A stretch of DNA of 64,000 bases from Caulobacter sp. NIBR2454 (lineage in GTDB: Bacteria; Pseudomonadota; Alphaproteobacteria; Caulobacterales; Caulobacteraceae). The stretch is taken from contig NZ_CP114871.1 of NCBI RefSeq assembly GCF_027474405.1, forward strand, positions 1,048,501 to 1,112,500. Direction: 5' to 3'. How positions within the stretch are numbered: the stretch's first letter is position 1; each line of letters begins with the position of its first letter. Positions 49,780-57,457 of the stretch are shown here, piece after piece. The notes under the pieces are model-generated. The model did not search any database. It was not told the DNA's origin and worked only from the letters and a program-made list of their open reading frames with translations. Position numbers and translations under genes: made by a program.

Positions 49780-50388
49780 ATGTCGCAAAAACCAAGCTGG
49801 ATGCGCAGTCACGGCGCGCCATGGAAGAGTACGGGCTCGCGGGCCGTCTATGACAATCCCTGGCTGACGGTCAGCGAACACGACGCCGTGTCGCCCACCG
49901 GCCGCGCCGCGCGCTATGGCGTGGTCGGGTTCAAGAACATCGCCACGGGCGTGGTGCCGCTGCATGAGGACGGCACCGTCACCCTGGTGGGTCAGAACCG
50001 CTTCGCTCACCGCGACTATAGCTGGGAGGTGCCCGAAGGCGGCGCGCCCAAGGGTGAGGATCCGCTCAAGGGCGCCAAGCGCGAACTGCGCGAGGAGACA
50101 GGCCTGATCGCCGCCGACTGGAGCCTGATCCTTCAGGCCCAACTGTCCAATTCGGTCACCGACGAGGTCGCCTATGGCTATCTGGCCACTGGCCTGAAGG
50201 CGGGCAAGGCCGCGCCGGACGAGACCGAGGACCTGGCCATCGCACGCGTGCCGTTCCGGGAGGCGCTCGACGCCGCCGTGGCCGGTCACATGCCCGACAT
50301 GCTCACCCTGGCGCTGTTGCTTCGGGTCCACCATATGGCCGTGCAGGGAGAGCTGCCGCACGGCCTGGCGCGACTTGTGCTAGGCTAG
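49780..50388 (+). CDS. NUDIX hydrolase, ADP-ribose pyrophosphatase-like
   Basis: 202 aa from ATG 49780. NUDIX box: EVPEGGAPKGEDPLKGAKRELREETGL (G-x5-E-x7-REUXEEXGU complete). The N-terminal domain (TVSEHDAVSPTGRAARYGVVGF) is that of larger ADP-ribose/sugar-nucleotide pyrophosphatases. A further in-frame start at 49741 would overlap the region divergent from the nitroreductase. cysE follows in the same direction 22 bp later. Confidence 0.9.
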   Translation: MSQKPSWMRSHGAPWKSTGSRAVYDNPWLTVSEHDAVSPTGRAARYGVVGFKNIATGVVPLHEDGTVTLVGQNRFAHRDYSWEVPEGGAPKGEDPLKGAKRELREETGLIAADWSLILQAQLSNSVTDEVAYGYLATGLKAGKAAPDETEDLAIARVPFREALDAAVAGHMPDMLTLALLLRVHHMAVQGELPHGLARLVLG

Positions 50389-50410
50389 CGGCGAGAGGGA
50401 GAGCCTGCGC

Positions 50411-51241
50411 ATGGCCAAGCATCTGGAAGTCGTCGAGCCCGCCGCCGCGCCGCCCGTATGGGCCGCCCTGCGCGCCGAAGCCCAGCGCGCCGCCCAGGCC
50501 GAGCCGGCCCTGGCCTCGCTGCTCAACGCCGTGGTGCTGTCGCACAACGGTCTGGCGGGCGCCCTGTCCTACCAGATCGCCCGCAAGGTCGGCGACCAGG
50601 AGCTGCGCGCCATGAGCGCCCGCGAGCTGGCCCAGGCCGCCTATGAAGCCGACCCCTCCCTGATCGCCGCCGCCGAAGCCGACCTTAAGGCGGTGTTCGA
50701 GCGCGACCCCGCCTGCAAGGGCTACGTCCAACCGTTCCTGTTCTTCAAGGGCTATCTGGCCCTCCAGACTCACCGGGTCGCCCACTGGCTGTGGGGGCAG
50801 GGTCGCGAGACCATGGCCTTCTACCTGCAGAGCCGCACCAGCGAGCTGTTCCAGATCGACATCAACCCCGCCGCCCGCATCGGCTCGGGGGTGTTCATGG
50901 ACCACGGCACCGGGGTGGTGATCGGCGAGACCGCGGTGGTGGGCGACGACGTGTCGCTGCTACACGGGGTGACCCTGGGCGGCACTGGCGCCGAGCGCGG
51001 CGACCGTCACCCCAAGATTGGCAAGGGCGTGCTGCTGGGCGCGGGCGCCAAGGTGCTCGGCAACATCACGGTGGGCGACTACGCCAAGATCGCTTCCGGT
51101 TCGGTGGTGCTCAAGCCCGTGCCGGCCCACTGCACGGCAGCCGGCGTTCCCGCCCGCCTGGTCAACTGCCCCACCTGCGAAGAGCCGGCGCGGACCATGG
51201 ACCACACCCTGGCCGACGCGGTCTACGACTACTCGATCTAG
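50411..51241 (+). CDS. cysE: Serine O-acetyltransferase
   Basis: 276 aa. It makes O-acetylserine from serine and acetyl-CoA, the entry to cysteine synthesis. An N-terminal helical domain (FFKGYLALQTHRVAHWLW) precedes a left-handed beta-helix of hexapeptide repeats: GSGVFMDHGTGVVIGETAVVGDDVSLLHGVTLGGTG, then IGKGVLLGAGAKVLGNITVGDYAKI. Catalytic Asp and His lie in MDHGTG and LLHGVTLGG. A C-terminal extension (TMDHTLADAVYDYSI) ends in Ile, as needed to bind the cysteine synthase partner. Confidence 0.97.
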   Translation: MAKHLEVVEPAAAPPVWAALRAEAQRAAQAEPALASLLNAVVLSHNGLAGALSYQIARKVGDQELRAMSARELAQAAYEADPSLIAAAEADLKAVFERDPACKGYVQPFLFFKGYLALQTHRVAHWLWGQGRETMAFYLQSRTSELFQIDINPAARIGSGVFMDHGTGVVIGETAVVGDDVSLLHGVTLGGTGAERGDRHPKIGKGVLLGAGAKVLGNITVGDYAKIASGSVVLKPVPAHCTAAGVPARLVNCPTCEEPARTMDHTLADAVYDYSI

Positions 51242-51387
51242 CCGCAACTCGCTGGAGCGGCCCGCGCGTGTGTCCGCTCCAGAGACCCTCCCGTGCTCAA
51301 TCCATAGATCACCGCCGCCCAGATCAGGGTGACGGCCAGGATGTCATTGAGGGTCAGGCGGCGGAGCTTCTTTGCTGTCTGGTTCAT
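51238..51387 (-). CDS. Possible small membrane protein (49 aa)
   Basis: ATG 51387 opens a 49-aa frame with a basic start (MNQTAKKLRRLTLNDI), one hydrophobic helix (ILAVTLIWAAVIYGL) and a short tail. The stop overlaps that of cysE in CTAG (51238-51241), the same tail-to-tail arrangement seen elsewhere in this window. No clear ribosome-binding site. It would start 75 bp from the divergent LysR gene. Confidence 0.4.
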   Translation of the reverse strand: MNQTAKKLRRLTLNDILAVTLIWAAVIYGLSTGGSLERTHARAAPASCG

Positions 51388-51461
51388 CGGCCAGTCTGAT
51401 GCCGCCGTTGCGGCCCGCTCACAAACGACTTATCAGCAGCCATCTGTGAGGTTTTCGCACA

Positions 51462-52364
51462 ATGGCCCGCCGACCCCTGCCGCCGCTCAACGCCCTGCGC
51501 GCCTTCGAGGCGTTCGGCCGGCATGGACGGATGACCACGGCGGCGGACGAACTGTTCGTCACCCACGGCGCGGTCAGCCGGCAGGTGAGGGGGCTCGAGG
51601 AGCAGCTCAGCGTACGCCTCACCGAGGGGCCAAAGAGCCGCCTGCGCCTGACGGAAGCCGGGCTCAAGCTGGCCCAGGCCCTGACCCAGGCCTTCGATCT
51701 TGTCGACGAGGCTTTGCCCCAGCAGCCGACCGACGCCGACGGCCTGCGGGTCACGGTCCAGCCGACCTTCGCCATGAAATGGCTGATCCCCCGCCTGCCC
51801 GACTTCGTGGACGCCCACCCGGACGTTCCCGTCCGCATCCAGGAGACCAACGGCCCGGTGGATTTCGGCTCCACCGATCTGGCCATTCGCCTGGGCGCTC
51901 CGGGAACAGGCGCGCCGCCTGGGGCGCAGGTCACGCCCTTCATGCAGCACTATCAAGGGCCGGTCATGGCGCCGGGCCTGCTGACGGGGCCGGTGACGGT
52001 CGAGCGGATCGCCGCCCTGCCGCGCCTGCATACCCGAACCTTCCTCCCGGCCTGGGCCGAGTGGGAAGGACGCGCTGGCGTCACGCTCGCGCCCCCGCCC
52101 GTGGATCGCGAGTTCGATCACTACTTCTACATGCTCGAAGCCGCCGCCGCCGGCCTGGGCGTAGCCATGGGCCCCTGGGCCTTCGTGCAGCGTGATCTGG
52201 CCGTCGGCCGCCTGGTGGCGCCGCTGGGTTTCGTGGATGGCGAGGCGAGCATCACCGCCCTCACGCCGCGCGGCGGCCTGACCCGTCCGGTGCGTCTGTT
52301 CCGCGACTGGCTGGTCGCCCAGGGCGCCGCCACGCCGCCTCCACCCACAGGAGAAGACGTTTAG
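51462..52364 (+). CDS. LysR family transcriptional regulator (GcvA-like)
   Basis: 300 aa. An N-terminal winged helix-turn-helix (PPLNALRAFEAFGRHGRMTTAADELFVTHGAVSRQVRGLEE) precedes the effector-binding domain. The start PLPPLNALRAFE is typical of the GcvA/AmpR-like LysR subgroup. LysR regulators usually control a divergent gene; the only divergent candidate is the small 49-aa frame at 51238-51387, or the target lies elsewhere. Confidence 0.93.
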   Translation: MARRPLPPLNALRAFEAFGRHGRMTTAADELFVTHGAVSRQVRGLEEQLSVRLTEGPKSRLRLTEAGLKLAQALTQAFDLVDEALPQQPTDADGLRVTVQPTFAMKWLIPRLPDFVDAHPDVPVRIQETNGPVDFGSTDLAIRLGAPGTGAPPGAQVTPFMQHYQGPVMAPGLLTGPVTVERIAALPRLHTRTFLPAWAEWEGRAGVTLAPPPVDREFDHYFYMLEAAAAGLGVAMGPWAFVQRDLAVGRLVAPLGFVDGEASITALTPRGGLTRPVRLFRDWLVAQGAATPPPPTGEDV

Positions 52365-52441
52365 CGGGTTGCGACTTGGGCTCAGCCCGTTAGGTTCGCG
52401 CCAAAGCGCCACGGCGCCAGAGCAACCAAGGAGCCACCCCC

Positions 52442-52648
52442 GTGGACGACAAGGACATCGCCAAGATCGAAGCGCACATGAAGCGCACCTTCGGCAACCC
52501 GCACATCGCCCTCAAGGCCCGTCCCAAGCAGAAGGACAGCGCCGAGGTCGAACTGAAGGGCGAGTTCATCGGCGTCATCTACGAGGACGAGGACGAAGAC
52601 GGCTCCTTCACCTTCCAGATGGCGATCCTGGCCGAAGACCTCGACTAG
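52442..52648 (+). CDS. DUF3126 family protein
   Basis: 68 aa from GTG 52442 with AAGGAG upstream. Sequence DIAKIEAHMKRTFGNPHIALKARPKQKDSAEV, then an acidic middle (YEDEDEDGSFTFQMAILAEDLD), is characteristic of DUF3126, a small alphaproteobacterial family of unknown function. Soluble, alpha/beta. Its stop overlaps that of the MFS gene (CTAG, 52645-52648). Confidence 0.88.
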   Translation: MDDKDIAKIEAHMKRTFGNPHIALKARPKQKDSAEVELKGEFIGVIYEDEDEDGSFTFQMAILAEDLD

Positions 52649-53910
52649 GCCGCTTTCAAGATCGGCCGCCGGATCATCAATGATGCGGCGGCCGCGATCA
52701 TGGCGGCCGCGCCGGCCATGACGAAGGCCTCCAGATAGCGGCCCTGGGCCGCGCGCAGCACGCCCGCGCCGATAGCCGCCGTGGCCGCGCCGATCTGATG
52801 GCCCGCCGCGATCCAGCCAAAGACGATGGGGCCGTCGCGATCCCCGAACGCTTCGCTGGCCAGTTTCACGGTCGGCGGCACCGTGGCGAGCCAGTCCAGG
52901 CCGTAGAACACCGCGAACACGCCCAGAGACACGATCGAAAAGTCCGAATAGGGCAGATAGATCAGGCTTAAGCCGCGCAGGACGTAATAGGCGAACAGCA
53001 GCTTGCGCGGGTCATAGCGGTCGGTGGCCCAGCCCGAGAGCGTGGTGCCCACCAGGTCGAACAGTCCCATCAGCGCCATCAGCCCCGCCGCCTGCACCGG
53101 CGCCATGCCCCGGTCGGCGCAAAGGGCGATCATATGCGTGCCCACCAGACCGTTGGTGGTCAGGCCGCAGACGAAGAATCCGATGAACAGTAGCCAGAAG
53201 GTGCGGGTCCTGGCCGCCCGGAACAGCGCGTCAAAGGCGTAGGTCAGGGCCTGGCCGGCCGGAACGGGGGCCGGCTCCACATAGTCTTCGCCAGCGCCAT
53301 AGGGTTTCAGCCCCACGCTCGACGGCTTGTCGGGCACCAGCCAGGCGGCCAGCGGGACCAGCAGGGCCATCACCGCCGCGATGCCCAGGACCACGGGCCG
53401 CCAGCCGCTTTGCTGCGTGACCCACGCCATCAGCGGCAGGAAGATGAGCGTGCCGGTGGCCGTGCTGGCCGTCAGCAGGCCCATCATCAGCCCGCGCCGG
53501 GCGACGAACCAGCGATTCACGATGGTGGCGCCCAGCACCATGGCCACCGCGCCGCTGCCCACCCCGCTGATCACGCCCCAGGTGGCCACATAGTGCCAGG
53601 GCTGGGTCATGAATGACGACGCGCCGGTCGATATCGCCATTAGCGCCAGCGAGATCACCACGACCCGCTTGATGCCGAAACTCGACATAAGGGCCGCCGC
53701 GAACGGGCCGGTCATGCCGTACAGGAAGATGCCGATCCCGGCAGCGAGTGAGATCGTCCCCCGATCCCAGCTGAAGGCGTCCTCCAACGGCTTCATCAGC
53801 ACCCCGGGCGCGGAGCGCAGGGCGGCGGCCGCCAGCAGGGAGACGAAGATCACGCCAACGACGACGTAGGCGTAGTTCTGGCCAAGGGCGCGGGGGAGGC
53901 GTAGGGTCAT
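52645..53910 (-). CDS. MFS transporter under a TetR-type regulator
   Basis: 421 aa from ATG 53910 (an ATG at 53940 would place an operator copy inside the coding region as residues VPIGY). About 12 membrane segments; GTISLAAGIGIFLYGMTGPFAAALMSSFGIKRVV and FVARRGLMMGLLTASTATGT are typical of the monocarboxylate/oxalate-type MFS branch. Divergent from a TetR gene with twin operators between, so it is most likely the repressor's target. Substrate unknown. Confidence 0.85.
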   Translation of the reverse strand: MTLRLPRALGQNYAYVVVGVIFVSLLAAAALRSAPGVLMKPLEDAFSWDRGTISLAAGIGIFLYGMTGPFAAALMSSFGIKRVVVISLALMAISTGASSFMTQPWHYVATWGVISGVGSGAVAMVLGATIVNRWFVARRGLMMGLLTASTATGTLIFLPLMAWVTQQSGWRPVVLGIAAVMALLVPLAAWLVPDKPSSVGLKPYGAGEDYVEPAPVPAGQALTYAFDALFRAARTRTFWLLFIGFFVCGLTTNGLVGTHMIALCADRGMAPVQAAGLMALMGLFDLVGTTLSGWATDRYDPRKLLFAYYVLRGLSLIYLPYSDFSIVSLGVFAVFYGLDWLATVPPTVKLASEAFGDRDGPIVFGWIAAGHQIGAATAAIGAGVLRAAQGRYLEAFVMAGAAAMIAAAASLMIRRPILKAA

Positions 53911-53959
53911 GTAACCGATCGGTACGTTGCTCGAAGTCATAAGCGTACCGATCGGTTAC
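53911..53959. promoter_or_regulatory. Twin palindromic operators between MFS and TetR genes
   Basis: GTAACCGATCGGTAC (53911-53925) and GTACCGATCGGTTAC (53945-53959) are mutual reverse complements and each contains the perfect palindrome ACCGATCGGT. Centre-to-centre distance is 34 bp. This fits binding of TetR dimers blocking both divergent promoters. Confidence 0.85.
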
Positions 53960-53975
53960 ATTGTCAAGCGAGCCC

Positions 53976-54581
53976 ATGACCGACGTTTTGCAGAAATCCT
54001 CCAAGGACGATCAGCCCGCGCCCCGGCGCGCCGGCGACAAGGTCCTCGACGCCGCCGAGACGCTGTTCTACGCGCAGGGAATTCGCGCCGTGGGCGTGGA
54101 GGAGATCGTCAATGTGGCGGGGGTCGGAAAGCCCAGCCTTTATCGTGCCTTCGGCTCCAAGGAAGAGCTCATCGTCGCGGTTCTCCAGCGGCAGGAGGCC
54201 GGCTTCTGGCGACGGCTCGAAGAGTCGGTCGCGGCCTGCCCCAACGACCCGCGCGCCCAGCTGATCCACTTCTTCCGGGGCACGGCGGAGCGCTCCAGGC
54301 TGGGCGGCTATCGCGGTTGCGCCCACTCCAACGCGGCTGTGGAATATCCCGAGGAGGGGCTCGTGCGCGGTGAGGCTCTCGGCTTCAAGACGCGCCAGCG
54401 CGAGCGGTTCACCCAGATGGCGCGGGACATGGGCGCGGCCGACCCGCAGGGCCTGGCCGATGAACTTCTGCTTTTGCTTGAAGGGGTCTATGTCGCCCGC
54501 CAGATCCACGGGCCATCCGGTCCCGCACAGCGGGTCGGGCATGCCGCCGAGACGCTCATCGCTGCGCGCCTCGGCGGGTAG
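53976..54581 (+). CDS. TetR family transcriptional regulator
   Basis: 201 aa from ATG 53976. Helix-turn-helix: AAETLFYAQGIRAVGVEEIVNVAGVGKPSLYRAFGSKEELI. The C-domain (GYRGCAHSNAAVEYPEEGL...QRERFTQMARDMGAADPQGLADELLLLLEGVYVA) is the ligand-binding type seen near efflux and fatty-acid genes. Likely an autoregulated repressor of the divergent MFS gene. It converges on phoH with an 11-bp gap. Confidence 0.9.
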   Translation: MTDVLQKSSKDDQPAPRRAGDKVLDAAETLFYAQGIRAVGVEEIVNVAGVGKPSLYRAFGSKEELIVAVLQRQEAGFWRRLEESVAACPNDPRAQLIHFFRGTAERSRLGGYRGCAHSNAAVEYPEEGLVRGEALGFKTRQRERFTQMARDMGAADPQGLADELLLLLEGVYVARQIHGPSGPAQRVGHAAETLIAARLGG

Positions 54582-54592
54582 TCCGGTCTAGA

Positions 54593-55372
54593 TCAGGTCA
54601 GGACGCCGAGCATCTCGGCCACCAGCGGATGGCGAACAATGTCGCGGTCGGCCAGGCGGACGACGGCGATGTTCTCGACGGGGTCGAACTTCTCGGCCAC
54701 TTCCGCCAGGCCCGAGACGCCCGGCAGCAGGTCCGACTGGTGCGGATCGCCCGTGACCACCATGGTCGAGTGCCAGCCCAGGCGCGTCAGCAGCATCTTG
54801 AGCTGCACATAGGTGCAGTTCTGCGCCTCGTCGATCACCACGAAGGCGTTGTTCAGCGTGCGGCCGCGCATGTAGCCGACCGGCGCGATCTCGATGGCGC
54901 CCTCCGCCATCAGGGCCCGCACCCGCTTCATGGACAGACGGTCCGACAGGGCGTCGTAGAGCGGCCGCAGATAGGGGGCCAGCTTGTCTTCCATGTCGCC
55001 CGGCAGATAGCCGATGGATTCGCCGGCCTCGACCGCCGGCCGCGACAGGACGATGCGTCCGACCTTGCCGGCCTCCAGGGCCTCGACCGCCTTGGCGATG
55101 GCCAGGTAGGTCTTGCCCGTGCCTGCCGGGCCGAGCGCCATGACCAGGTTCTTGTTGTCGATGGCCTCGATCAGCTGAGATTGCCCGGCCGACTTTGGTT
55201 TTATTGTTTTTACGTACCCCTGCTCGCGATCATCGTCGCGCTGACCGTGCTGATTGACGGGCGACCAGCCGCCGCGGTCCACCGGCAAGCGGCGGATCTT
55301 CCCGTCATCCTCGAACTGCGCAGAATCAAAAGCGCCTTCGCGCACCATCCGCTTCAGAGCACGCTTGGTCAT
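54593..55372 (-). CDS. PhoH family P-loop ATPase
   Basis: 259 aa from ATG 55372. Walker A is GPAGTGKTYLA, Walker B is VVIDEAQNC, followed by VTGDPHQSDL. The N-terminal ~70 residues are basic and unlike the usual KH domain, so this is the short PhoH form. PhoH proteins are ATPases tied to phosphate stress, RNA handling or toxin-antitoxin settings. The function here is not known. A hairpin-rich non-coding region lies upstream. Confidence 0.9.
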   Translation of the reverse strand: MTKRALKRMVREGAFDSAQFEDDGKIRRLPVDRGGWSPVNQHGQRDDDREQGYVKTIKPKSAGQSQLIEAIDNKNLVMALGPAGTGKTYLAIAKAVEALEAGKVGRIVLSRPAVEAGESIGYLPGDMEDKLAPYLRPLYDALSDRLSMKRVRALMAEGAIEIAPVGYMRGRTLNNAFVVIDEAQNCTYVQLKMLLTRLGWHSTMVVTGDPHQSDLLPGVSGLAEVAEKFDPVENIAVVRLADRDIVRHPLVAEMLGVLT

Positions 55373-55689
55373 CAAAGCCTCCGTTGGGGCATGAAAAAAG
55401 GACGCGTCCGCATGGATGCGCCCTTGGGGTGGTCAGTGGGGAGGAATGAGACAGAGGGACGAGCAGGGCCCGGCGGTCCGTAGACGCTTCCGACTGGAGG
55501 CGGTTCCAAAACCCGCCGTGAACCCATACGCGACACCCGAAACTCCATCTCAAGGAGATCGCGGACGGACAGTCGCCCGCGGCGGGATCGGAGAGGTTTT
55601 CACCTCTCGAATCGCCTCACTACAATGAGGGTAACGTGGTTTCCGATCCATTAAGCAAGCGCGACGCTTAAATTAAAAAGGGGTGTCAT
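55373..55689. other. 317-bp non-coding region between phoH and the carbonic-anhydrase-like gene
   Basis: This holds the divergent promoters. GAGAGGT-TTTC-ACCTCTC (55590-55607 region) is a clear hairpin. On the minus strand GGCGG-GTTTTGGAA-CCGCC and ATCTC-CTT-GAGAT are two more, which suggest a structured leader or small RNA on the phoH side. TTAAGC-N9-GCTTAA (55651-55671) is an operator-like repeat near the start at 55690. No protein-coding frame is credible. Confidence 0.5.
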
Positions 55690-56217
55690 ATGAGTGTCTA
55701 TAAGCTGGGCGCCGCCGCTCCGACCCTACCGCCGGAGGGCGAATACTGGATTGCGCCCAATGCCTGCGTGATGGGGAACGTGATCCTCAAGAAAAACGCC
55801 AGCATCTGGTTCGGAGTCACCCTGCGGGGCGACAATGATCCCATAACGATCGGCGAGAACAGCAACATCCAGGACGGCTCTGTACTCCACACCGATCTTG
55901 GCGTTCCGCTCACCATCGGCGCCAACTGCACCATCGGACACATGGTCATGCTTCATGGATGCACCATTGGCGACAACAGCCTGATCGGCATCGGCGCCAT
56001 CGTCCTCAATGGCGCCAGGATCGGCCGCAACTGCCTCATCGGCGCCGGCGCCCTGATTCCCGAGGGCAAGGAGATTCCCGACAACTCCCTGGTCATGGGC
56101 GCGCCGGGCAAGGTGGTCCGCGAGGTCAGCGAACATCAGGTCCAAATCCTCACGGGTTCAGCCCTGCACTATGTCGAGAATTGGAAGCGCTACGTCCGCG
56201 ACATGGCCCCGGCCTGA
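55690..56217 (+). CDS. Gamma-carbonic anhydrase-like hexapeptide-repeat protein
   Basis: 175 aa. Left-handed beta-helix repeats ([46 protein letters not shown], then [20 protein letters not shown]). His residues for the metal lie in [15 protein letters not shown], matching the gamma-class pattern of three His between subunits. This is the YrdA/PaaY-like group; CO2 hydration is possible but often not seen in these homologues. RBS AAGGGG before ATG 55690. Confidence 0.9.
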   Translation: MSVYKLGAAAPTLPPEGEYWIAPNACVMGNVILKKNASIWFGVTLRGDNDPITIGENSNIQDGSVLHTDLGVPLTIGANCTIGHMVMLHGCTIGDNSLIGIGAIVLNGARIGRNCLIGAGALIPEGKEIPDNSLVMGAPGKVVREVSEHQVQILTGSALHYVENWKRYVRDMAPA

Positions 56218-56322
56218 ACGGCCAAGGTTGTGAGCCTGGATCACAACCTAAGTGAGACAACATCGTTTCCCAGGCCGCGCCCATCCGGCCCATAAAGCCG
56301 CGCACCGTCAACGGAGCGCCCC

Positions 56323-56967
56323 ATGACCCTCACCCTCGCTATCGGCAACAAGAATTACTCGTCCTGGTCCATGCGGGCCTGGCTGCTGCTCAAGCTGGTC
56401 GGCGCCGACTTCGACGAGGTGATGATCCCCATCTACCGCGACGGGGCTCGCGACATGGTCCGCGCCATGGGCGGCGAGACGGGCATGGTCCCGCTGCTCA
56501 AGGACGGTGATCTCGCCGTCTGGGACACCCTGGCGATCTTCGAATATGTGGCCGAGCGATTCCCTGGCGTCTGGCCGGCCGATCCGGCTCACCGCGCCCG
56601 GGCCCGCAGCTACGCCGCCGAGGTCCACGCTGGCTTCAATGACCTGCGCGCCGCCATGCCTTGCAACACCCGCGCCCGCAACCGCCGCGCGGTGATGACC
56701 CCGCAGGTCGAGGCCGACATCGCCCGCGTCCTGCAGATATGGGAGACCGCCGGTCGCCACGGCTCGCCCTGGCTGTTCGGCGAGTTCGGCGGCGTCGACG
56801 CCATGTTCGCCCCCATCGCCACCCGCTTTCAGAGCTTCGGCGTCGAGCTCACCGGCCGGCCGCTCGCCTATCAGCAGGCCCTGCTGGCTCACCCGCTGAT
56901 GGTCGAATGGCTGGCCGCCGGCGCGGCGGAGACAGGCGTGATCGAAGCCTCGGAGATTGGGATCTAG
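56323..56967 (+). CDS. Glutathione S-transferase family protein (copy 2)
   Basis: 214 aa. NKNYSSWSMRAWLLLKLVG (Ser active site), TGMVPLLKDGDLAVWDTLAIFEYVAERFP (cis-Pro and glutathione contacts), then a helical C-domain. The SSWSMRxWL motif is shared with the GST at 37694, and both have a similar domain order, so they are paralogues of one subfamily. Substrate unknown. Free-standing gene. Confidence 0.9.
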   Translation: MTLTLAIGNKNYSSWSMRAWLLLKLVGADFDEVMIPIYRDGARDMVRAMGGETGMVPLLKDGDLAVWDTLAIFEYVAERFPGVWPADPAHRARARSYAAEVHAGFNDLRAAMPCNTRARNRRAVMTPQVEADIARVLQIWETAGRHGSPWLFGEFGGVDAMFAPIATRFQSFGVELTGRPLAYQQALLAHPLMVEWLAAGAAETGVIEASEIGI

Positions 56968-57457
56968 AACCGTTCTCCCTCGATGAGAGGGGGCAGGGGT
57001 GAGGGTGGAGACTCTGGAGACCGATACTCCGGCTACTCCCGACCACTCGCCGGAGACACCGGAGACATTTCCGCCTCTGCCCCGCTCGCCGCGCAGACGG
57101 TCCATCGAGAGCGCTGCGCCTCCTCGACCGACGCGTCAGGCGGCGGCTATTTCCTCGCCATTCCCTTCCCGCGAGGGAAGGGAAGCGAACGGGCGGCTCA
57201 TCTATCCCCGCCGCCGCCCGCTGAGCGACAATGGTCTGGCGCGGGGATTCCCGTATCCGCCCTTTGTCGCTGAAATCGTCTGATCGTCACCGAAATCGTC
57301 CCGGTTCCCGCATCCTGAAGACTTAGGAGACAAAGCACGCCCCCCTATCCGCGAGGGAGCAGCGCTCCGCCTTCCCCCACGGCGCCCCTTGCCACCGCAC
57401 CGCACACGGCCTCAATCTTCAACCTAACAACGATAAGTTAGGGAGCGCGTGACGGTA
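56968..57457. other. 490-bp non-coding region with repeats and hairpins
   Basis: It begins with a shortened copy of the frmA-fghA palindromic element (56971-57007: CTCCCTCGATGAGAGGGGG, then CAGGGGTGAGGGTG). A perfect hairpin TTCCCTTCCC-GCGA-GGGAAGGGAA lies at 57161-57184. GAAATCGTC occurs twice near 57271 and 57291. A 94-aa open frame (56999-57283) is of low complexity and not credible as a gene. It ends in an operator-like palindrome. Confidence 0.6.
57423..57442. promoter_or_regulatory. Palindrome upstream of the GMC oxidoreductase
   Basis: CCTAAC-AACGATAA-GTTAGG, perfect 6-bp arms, 15 bp before the start at 57458. Operator-like; no adjacent regulator is seen. Confidence 0.5.

Noticed and set aside
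56999..57283. 94-aa open frame in the intergenic region before the GMC gene
   Set aside because: Low-complexity Pro/Arg-rich product, no ribosome-binding site, overlaps repeat and hairpin sequence.
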